64,000 nt of DNA, taken from contig JBBCBC010000016.1 in assembly GCA_037126765.1 (NCBI GenBank), forward strand, positions 11,086,728 to 11,150,727, written 5' to 3'. Below the pieces are notes generated by a model that was not told where the DNA came from, did no database searches, and saw only the letters and a program-made list of their open reading frames with translations. Source of the DNA: Stenogyne calaminthoides. Taxonomy: Eukaryota > Streptophyta > Magnoliopsida > Lamiales > Lamiaceae. The position numbers were made by a program, and so were the translations under genes. Positions 56,812-64,000 of the stretch are shown here, piece after piece. Numbering within the stretch: the first letter of the stretch is position 1; every line of letters starts with the position of its first letter.

Positions 56812-59800
56812 TGTAACGCCCCGAATCCGAAATGAAGCTTTTATCGCTTTAACACTCTAAATTCGAGTTGTCACTTAGTAACCAAAAACCCGGATTTAAA
56901 AAAATCTTTATAAAGTAATACATCGAGTAAAAAATATAAGTTTACACAGTTAATAATGATTTATGAAATGTGAAAAGGTTTGGACCCGTTTTATTTAAAA
57001 TCATATTATGACATTATAGTAAACTCAGTCATTAATAAGGTAGCATACATTTTAAATCATCGAGCAACTTTTAAAGAGTTTGCTGCTCGGCATATGAATA
57101 AACTCAACATAAGAGCGAAGCATTTATTTTAGAGAGGTTTGATATGAGTGTAAATATATCTATAAATATGCATCAAATTTATTAAAGCTTGGGAAACTTT
57201 GTGTCATCCCTGCTGCTGCTCCGGCCCCTCGAAGTCAAAACCTGAAATGGTATTAAAAAGGGAGGGCGTGAGCTACTTCTCACGTATGGGCATCCTGCAC
57301 GCTGTTATACAGATTGGCAGTACGCCAAAATATAATTATCTTGGTATTTTATTAAGAGATTATTCATACGCTTTTGCGTAGATGATTTTTGGAGGGATGC
57401 TAGAAGTCATCGTATAAACTCGTTCGTAGCTTGGTGTCTTATGGTAATTTTATTAGTAGCTTAATTTCTTAAACATCGATGATATTCATAAGATATCATC
57501 CATCATGATCATTTGTTCATATAACATTTCATTTAGATCATTTGGATTCATTTTGGGACACTGGTTGCTCCGACCACATGCAATCCCCTTGTCACTTCCA
57601 ACCTACATCACATGATAATTATCATGTGGGACACTGGTAACAACTACCACGTGCAATCCCCTCTTACAACTTCCCACCTCCTTCGTGAAATCGAATTTTA
57701 TGTATCTCGTAAGATACATATCATATCATTCATAAGCTTGCCGTTTTTATTAATTGTTTTCTTGTGTTCTTAGTTATAGATTGGTATTTGTTTAGTTCAG
57801 TTCGAAATACACCAACAGTCCATATAACATTCAAGGCAATACAGTAATGACACCCACCTCGTTAACTTTACGAAAAGTTACAAGAGTTGGATGTGGTTTG
57901 GAAAGTTCGAGCGTGGTAGTAATCGTCCGAGTATTTGTTTGAGCAGCACTTCACCTAGTACAATATATATTCAGGTTCACGTCATTTATTGATTGAATTA
58001 ATTTTATTCGTAAGTCTAACGAGGACGTTAAGCTCTTTTCTTAGGGTTTTATCCACTCGAATATTTATTGAATTTTTCTACAAGAAACGGCTATTTAGAG
58101 TTTATTAATTAAAGTCCTAAAATTATTTCTCGAAAAGATTTTTAAAGGACTCTAAGTTTCGTGGCACAAAGAAGAATGGAACACATAAGGTTTTGTGGAG
58201 ATAAAAATTAACCAAAAATCATAGTACTAAGTGACAAGCCTCATAAAAGTTTAAGTATTTAGTTTTAACATTTTTCCGGAAAGTTAGTGTCCCAAAACTA
58301 TGATTTCTTCCATTTTTGCGAGCTGTTTCCCGTTGATTCGTTAGTATGATCGAGGTGAAACTTTAGGGATTTTAAAGCTTGTAATATGAAGTTTATTGGC
58401 ATGAAAAATCGTTAGGAAATAACGAGCGGAAGTCAGTTAAAAGTGTCATGAAAGTCAAGGGTTTGAAACACATTCCTTGTTCAAAGAAAACGCCCAGTTT
58501 TTGTCTTACTTTTAGCACGTACATAACTTTTTACACGATTATCGAAATGACTCAAATTTTTATATTTAGAAACTAAAATATGTAGAGAATATGACCCTTT
58601 TTGTTTCAGTTAAAAAGAAGTTTTTATCAGAAAGTTATAGACGATTGAAATTACCTCACTCACACTAAAATTTCAGAATTTTTTCCAGCATACCACACTT
58701 TTCGAAATAAATCATAAATCCGATTCTACCCAGTGAAAAAATATGAGATTTTATAAGAATACAGTAGACTCAATGAACTTTAACTTGCCGCTAGTTTCAT
58801 CTTAAAATGATTTATAGACCTCGAGATATGAATTTTCAAAGTTATTAATTAATGAATTCGAGTAGCAGTTTTTCCAGAATTTTAGTTTTTGAGCTACAAT
58901 GTTTAAATGTAAAAACGAGCAGCGTAACGACACCAAAATTGAGTACCGAGACCACGATCATATATTACACATATAAGAGAGCACAAGGGTGTTTTAAAAC
59001 ATAAAATTCCAGTACCATAGGGTACTTGACGGCGTAGCCGAAAATCACTCGGAAACAGTTTTGACGTTTCAACTTGACATATTTGAGCGTAAATTTCGGC
59101 AGCATAACGGCACAATTTTTGAAAACCAAAAATACGAGCATGAAGTATACACTTTAAACAACATATAAGAAGTTTATTTCTACAGATTTCACCAATATGC
59201 ACCCCATAACAAAAATAGCAAAGAAATAAGAACACAACTAATACACAAAGGTCGAAATCACAACCTTTGTAGTTTCCGTCTGGATTTTGGATGAAAACTC
59301 GAACGATTGTTTGTTTCCGAAGGTTCGTTGACTGATCAGGGGTACATAAGCTTTCGTTTGAATGTTTGAGCGTAGGTCTTAAACGCCCAGGACTGATCTT
59401 TTGATGGACGAGCAACAACCCAGATGATCAACTATGAAGTTCTATGGAGGGAGTTTTCTTGCATAATCGAGTGGATAGGGAGATATAGTTTTAGGGAGCG
59501 ATTTCTGCAGAGTTTGGACTTGTATTTCGATAATCGGCCTTTTGGAAAGAAAGGAGATTCAACATATATATAGAGAGGTCATGGAGGAATGGGTAATTGG
59601 CCTTAATGGCTGAATAGGGAAGAAAGGGACGTGTCTTCTTATTTGACCATGTAACATATGTGGTGTAAAAAAATGGAAGTAGTAGATATTTTATTTACTA
59701 CAACTGTTGTTACCACTCGGTAGTAATCCCACCTCATATCTGTATTGTAAGCTTGTAATTTCGCTAATTAAAATTCACGGTTTCGTTAGAATTAATTGTT

Positions 59801-60214
59801 TAGATCTTTTAGCGATCATATCGTCACTTTCCGAAACGAAAATTATTTATTTAATTATTTACTTTAAAAATTCGACTTTTCTTAAATTTCTCAATAATTC
59901 TAATTTAGTTAGACAAGGCGGATTTCTCATCGTCGTTTTTATTATTCAGTGGATTTTCAAGTTTTATACCGAAAATCTTAATTTATTAAATATTCTTTTC
60001 TCATAATATTTTTATCATATTAACTCATGGTAACGGCTTTGTTTAATAAATTCATTCTTAAATACTAGGAGTGCTCTTGCTCAAATACTGATTCGATTCC
60101 CTAAAATAAAATCTTAGCAAGTAAACACGCTCTTAAATTTATTTAGAAAAGAAAGCACACATAAATATTTATTTTAAAGAGTTCTTTTATTTAATTTTGG
60201 GACGGGGTGTTACA
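56812..60214 (-). mobile_element. G2 chromovirus 3' LTR (3.4 kb)
   Basis: It begins TGTAACGCCCCGAATCCG and ends GGGACGGGGTGTTACA, long matching terminal inverted ends typical of Tekay/Del-type chromoviruses, as is the 3.4-kb length. No gene is inside; short open frames here lack motifs. It lies within the E4 5' LTR. Confidence 0.88.
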
Positions 60215-60232
60215 TCCCTACCTCCTTAAAAG
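60215..60232 (-). other. G2 polypurine tract
   Basis: The minus strand reads TTTTAAGGAGGTAGGGA directly before TGTAACACCCC, preceded by GAAATTTCGGGGACGAAATT. This is the usual 3' end context of Tekay-type elements. Confidence 0.85.
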
Positions 60233-61500
60233 AATTTCGTCCCCGAAATTTCACTTACTAAGTCCTTTGGCATTGCTGGTATTTCGCCAAAATCTCATCT
60301 TCCCTTTCCCAAGTAGCTTATTCTTTTCCATGTCGACTCCAATGGACTAAGACCAACGATATTTCTCGATTTCTCAAAGTGTGTAACTTCCTCCCTAGGA
60401 TGGTCATCGGAACTTCCTCGTAAGTTAAGTCACGACTTATTTCTAAGTCTCTATAACCGATGACATGATCTGAGTCACTCATGTATTTCCTGATGGTAGA
60501 CACGTGAAAAACATTATGCACTTGTGACAATTCAGGCGGCAGGGCTAAACGGTAGGCTACATCTCCAACTCTATCCAAAATTTCGAATGGCCCAATGTAG
60601 CGAGGTTTCAACTTACCTCTCTTTCCAAAGCGAATCAGTCCTTTCATCGGTTCAACTCTGAGGAACACTTTCTCGCCTACGTCAAAATGTAAGTCCTTCC
60701 TCTGAGTGTCGGCATAAGATTTCTGAAGATCCTGTGCCGCCTTGATTCTTTCTTTGATATTCGAGACAATTTCCAGTGATCTTTCTACAGGTTCTGGTCC
60801 AAGAATTTTACGAACTCCGTCCTCGTTCCAACAAATCGGTGATCTGCATTTCTTCCCATAGAGTGCTTCAAATGGTGCCATTTGTATGGTAGCTTGGTAA
60901 CTATTGTTGTAAGCGAATTCGACCAAAGGGATATGAGTCTCCCAACTTCCTTCGAGATCTAAGGCGCATGCTCGCAACATGTCTTCAAGAGTTTGAATAG
61001 TCCTTTCCGACTGTCCGTCTGTTTGGGGGTGGTATGCAGTACTGAAATTTAGATTAGTCCCCAAGGCTCGTTGCAAGCTTTTACAAAATCTGGAAGTGAA
61101 ACGAGGGTCTCTATCGGATACTATCGAAATTGGTACCCCATGTAGCCAAACTATCTCTTCTACATACAGTTGGGCAAGTTTGTCTAAAGTATATGTCATG
61201 CGTACGGGGATGAAATGAGCGGTTTTTGTGAGTCTATCTACAACAACCCAGATGGCATCATGGTTTTTTATCGTTTTAGGGAACCCTGTGACGAAATCCA
61301 TGGCGATGTTCTCCCATTTCCATTCCGGTATCTCCAAAGGATGTAGTAATCCCGAGGGTCGTTGGTGGTCTGCTTTAACCTGTTGGCAAGTTAAACATCT
61401 TTTGACGAAGTGGGCTACTCTCCTCTTCATGCCTCTCCACCAAAAGTTCTCTTTTAGACTTCGATACATCTTATCTCTCCTGGATGTACGATGTAAGGTG
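60233..61500 (-). pseudogene. G2 Gypsy integrase with chromodomain-like C terminus (broken)
   Basis: The main minus-strand frame (61469-60318) shows the zinc-binding part (HFVKRCLTCQQVK), the catalytic core (MDFVTGFPKT, SDRDPRFTSRF, YHPQTDGQSERTIQ) and the GPFEILDRVGDVAYRLALP segment. A chromodomain-like end follows (YEEVPMTILGRKLHTLRN, VLVHWSRHG). A stop at 60318 falls where the conserved WEREDE segment continues in frame. Upstream, a frame break near 61465 separates it from RNase H. Chromodomain integrases target heterochromatin. The copy is inactive. Confidence 0.9.
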
Positions 61501-62241
61501 TGTTGTGTGCTTCTTTGAGAATCTCGTTTCTCAACTCCTCATTCTTGGGCACACAAATTCTATTTTCAAACATCAAAGTGCCGTCGGGGCTTACAACGAA
61601 TCCTCAGATGGTCTCCTTCTGTAATCTTGCTCTTATCCCTTCAAGAAATTTGTCGTCCTTTTGCGCTTCTTTGATCCTCTCTTTCAAAGTGGGTTTTAAT
61701 GTGAGTGCACAAATCATGGAATCTGCACAACATTGCATCGTGAATTCCAGATTCGTTTGGGCGAGCTCTCCAATCTGTGGCTTTTGCGTGGTTGACACAA
61801 TGTCGAATTTTGCACTCCCTTTTATGCTCAACGTGTCGGCAACTACGTTTGCCTTCCCAGGGTGGTAGTGGATGGTGCAATCGTAATCCTTCACTAATTC
61901 AAGCCATCTCCTTTGACGCATATTCAATTCTTTTTTGGGTGAAGAAGTACTTCAAGCTCTTATGGTCCGTATAAATTTCGCATTTACCTCCATATAGGTA
62001 ATGCCTCTAGATTTTCAATGCGTGAACCACAGCGGCTAGCTCTAAGTCGTGCGTCGGGTAGTTTTGTTCATGCATTTTGAGTTGTCGTGATGCGTAGGCA
62101 ACGACTTTTCCATGTTGCATAAGCACACATCCAAGTCCGGACAAGGACGCGTCAGTGTAAATAACAAAACCCTCGGACCCGTCTGGGATCGTTAATACCG
62201 GTGAAGAAGTTAGTCACTTTTTCAATTCTTGGAAACTTTCC
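61501..62241 (-). pseudogene. G2 Gypsy RNase H (broken)
   Basis: Minus-strand frames show IYTDASLSGLGCVLMQHGK, YASRQLKMHEQNYPTHDLEL, KCEIYTDHKSLKYFF and RQRRWLELVKDYDCTIHYHP with GKANVVADTLS. At least two stops (in the KI-RHYLYG segment and before LTSSPVLTIP) and a frameshift near 61925 break it. Confidence 0.88.
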
Positions 62242-63735
62242 TCACAAGTAGAACTCCAGACGAAATTCTCCATTTTCTTCGTCAACTGAGTTAACGCCTT
62301 TGCAATGCGTGAGAAGTCTTGTATAAATCTTCAGGTAATAGCCCGCCAATTCGAGGAAACTCCGGATTTCATTTACATTGGTTGGCGCTTTCCAATCTGT
62401 TATCGCTTCTAGTTTTGCCGGATCCATCTCGATTCCCCTTGCCGAGATTATGTGCCCTAAGAACATAACTCGATCAATCCAGAACTCACACTTGCTGAAT
62501 TTTGCGTACAACTTTTTGCATCTCATGGTCTCCAAGACAGTCTTGAGATGTTCTTCATGTTGTTCCTTGTTCTTAGAGTATATTAGTATGTCATCGATGA
62601 ACACGATGACAAACTGATCTAAGTATGGATGAAATACTATGTTCATCAAATCCATAAAGATGGCTGGAGCATTTGTTACTCCAAAAGGCATTACCATAAA
62701 CTCGAAATGTCCGTATCTCGTTCTGAAGGCCGTCTTCAGAATATCGCTTCCCTTGACTTTCAGTTGATGATAGCCAGACCTTAGATCAATTTTTGAGAAC
62801 ACGCTGGCGTTCTTTAATTGATCGAACAAGTCTTCAATTCTGGGTAGGGGATATTTGTTCTTGATGGTCAGTTGATTGAACCCTCGGTAATCGATACACA
62901 TGCGAAAAGATCCATCCTTCTTCTTTACGAACAGGGCGGGTGCTCCCCAAGGAGATACACTAGGCCTGATGAATTTCCTTTTCAGTTGATCTTGCAATTG
63001 TTCCTTCAATTCTTCTAACTCCTTTGGCGCCATTCGATATGGGGCTTTTGACACTGGTGCTGCTCCCGGTATTAGATCAATGGAAAATTCTATTTGACGG
63101 TCTGGGGGTATCCCGATTAATTCCTCAGGTAATACATCGAGATAGTCTTTCACAATTGTCACCTCGGTCGGTGATTCTTTGTCCCTTACTTCTGCGGAAA
63201 TGTGGACTAAGTACCCTTGGCATTTCCCTTTTCGTAACAATCTTGCAACCTTGATTGCAGAGATTACTTGCAATCCTTCTTTGACTTTGATTCCTCGATA
63301 GGTGAAGCTTTGCCCGTATTTTGTTTTGAAATCAATTTCCCGTTCTGCACACTTGATCACTGCCTTGTTTCTTGTTAACCAGTCTATCCCCAAGATTATA
63401 TCGAAATCTTTCATGTCGAGGATGTGAAAGCCAATTTCAATCTCATGGTCGTCTATCACTATGTTTAGTCCTTTTATCTGGGTTGAAATTTTTATCGTAT
63501 TCCCGGATGGAACACTTACATTTAAGCTTTTTCCTTCTACCCCCACTATTCCTACTTTCTTCATGAATTTCTCAGACATGAAGGTGTGGGATGCTCCCGT
63601 ATCAAATAACACATATGCAGGTTGTTCAAGCACAAGTAAGGTACCTACAAGGGTTTTATGTTGCTCAGGGGGTTCTTGATACTCAGGTTGCATTGGCTCT
63701 TCTTCCCCTTCTCCATCGTCGAGAATGGCGTTCAC
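62242..63735 (-). pseudogene. G2 Gypsy protease and reverse transcriptase
   Basis: An open minus-strand frame of 497 codons. The protease shows LFDTGASHTFMS (about residues 44-55; DTGA is the active site). The RT shows VSPWGAPALFVKKKDGSFRM, DYRGFNQLTIKNKYPLPRI, KIDLRSGYHQLKV, FMVMPFGVTNAPAIF and the catalytic FIDDILIYSKN. The frame breaks after WIDRVMFLGHIIS and the connection domain, near 62260. It joins in the same frame to gag, but two stops lie between. It is the best-preserved coding stretch in the window outside the two host genes. Confidence 0.92.
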
Positions 63736-64000
63736 TTGAGCTCGACCCTATTGGCCTTGGTTGGGCGGACCCCTTCTTGGTGGTCCATGTTGACGATTGT
63801 TTGGTGCAGGCGGCTGCCTTGCCTGAAAGTTACCCATGGGCTGTGGTCAGTACTGATTGGTTCCCATTGGTTGGCGACTCGGGTTAACCGCCATTTGAGG
63901 TCGGCCGTTTGCTGGCATCGGACATTCAGATGCTTTATGTCCAGTTTGATGGCCATCCCGTGGAGACATGCTCCCGAGTGGTTCTTCTTACAGTTGCGAT
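63736..64000 (-). pseudogene. G2 Gypsy gag C terminus (runs off the window)
   Basis: The minus-strand frame in phase with the protease shows a knuckle-like segment (CKKNHSGACLHG, then GHQTGHKASECP) and a Gln/Pro/Asn-rich linker. Two in-frame stops (near 63850 and 63750) lie before the protease. The rest of gag and the 5' LTR are outside the window. Confidence 0.75.

Noticed and set aside
58903..59418. 171-codon minus-strand frame
   Set aside because: It lies inside the G2 LTR, has a Cys-rich random composition and no known motif.
59707..60006. Hydrophobic plus-strand frame as a small membrane protein
   Set aside because: AT-rich LTR sequence on the strand opposite to G2; Leu/Ile/Phe content follows base composition.
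1..64000. tRNA, rRNA or snoRNA genes
   Set aside because: No cloverleaf with A/B box pair or rRNA-like stretch was recognised by eye. A tRNAscan or Rfam search would be needed to exclude small ones.

Overview
This is nuclear DNA from a plant, most likely a eudicot. It has GT-AG introns, plant-specific protein families (a SAM-domain protein, an X8/CBM43 fragment, and exons of the SWI2/SNF2 remodeller BRAHMA), and dense Copia, Gypsy, LINE and MITE content. I cannot name the species; the LTR families suggest an asterid, but that is only an impression. No tRNA, rRNA, CRISPR or prokaryotic operon structure is visible.

Region 1 (1-7.9 kb) holds the only two plausible intact host genes. One is a small conserved protein at 381-770 on the minus strand. 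The other is a SAM-domain protein at 5489-6430 on the plus strand. Between them lie a hAT-like MITE nested in a second one (both with perfect 8-bp target duplications), a 5'-truncated LINE with an 18-bp duplication, and a decayed Myb/SANT-like remnant.

Region 2 (7.9-15 kb) is gene-poor. It holds Stowaway-like, Tourist-like and hAT-like MITEs, a 1.56-kb solo LTR sitting inside a Tourist-like MITE, and a roughly five-copy tandem array (unit about 310-390 bp) broken by three MITEs. It ends in an X8-domain gene fragment cut by the first LTR of the retrotransposon block.

Region 3 (15-64 kb) is a nested LTR-retrotransposon block. I use these labels. E3: a minus-strand Copia element (3' LTR at 15016, polypurine tract at 19417, a long extra ORF downstream of pol, then RNase H, RT and integrase up to about 30030). 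E1: a non-autonomous element with only 239 bp between its LTRs, inserted in the E3 LTR (16229-19315). G1: a truncated Tat-like Gypsy element (about 30031-34580). E5: a plus-strand Copia element (34581-51722) split by an ORF1-only LINE and by E2. E2: an 11.1-kb minus-strand Copia derivative (38242-49345, duplication GAGCT) that lost most of pol but kept gag and the extra post-pol ORF. E4: a deleted minus-strand Copia element (51723-56811). G2: a minus-strand chromovirus (56812 to the window end) inserted in the E4 LTR.

The most striking object is a fold-back insertion in the E3 post-pol ORF. Two 1,351-bp arms (21460-22810 and 23459-24809) carry the same exons and introns of a BRAHMA-type gene in opposite orientation. 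I found one mismatch between them. They are separated by 648 bp holding the next BRAHMA exons. Read-through transcription would give a long hairpin RNA matching a host chromatin remodeller. A second theme is the post-pol ORF, which is recognisably homologous in E3 and E2, two otherwise distinct Copia families. A third is a pattern in which CAG/CTG motifs are replaced by CG, CCG or GA in patches of some LTR copies. This may be a sequencing artefact and affects how the repeats should be dated.
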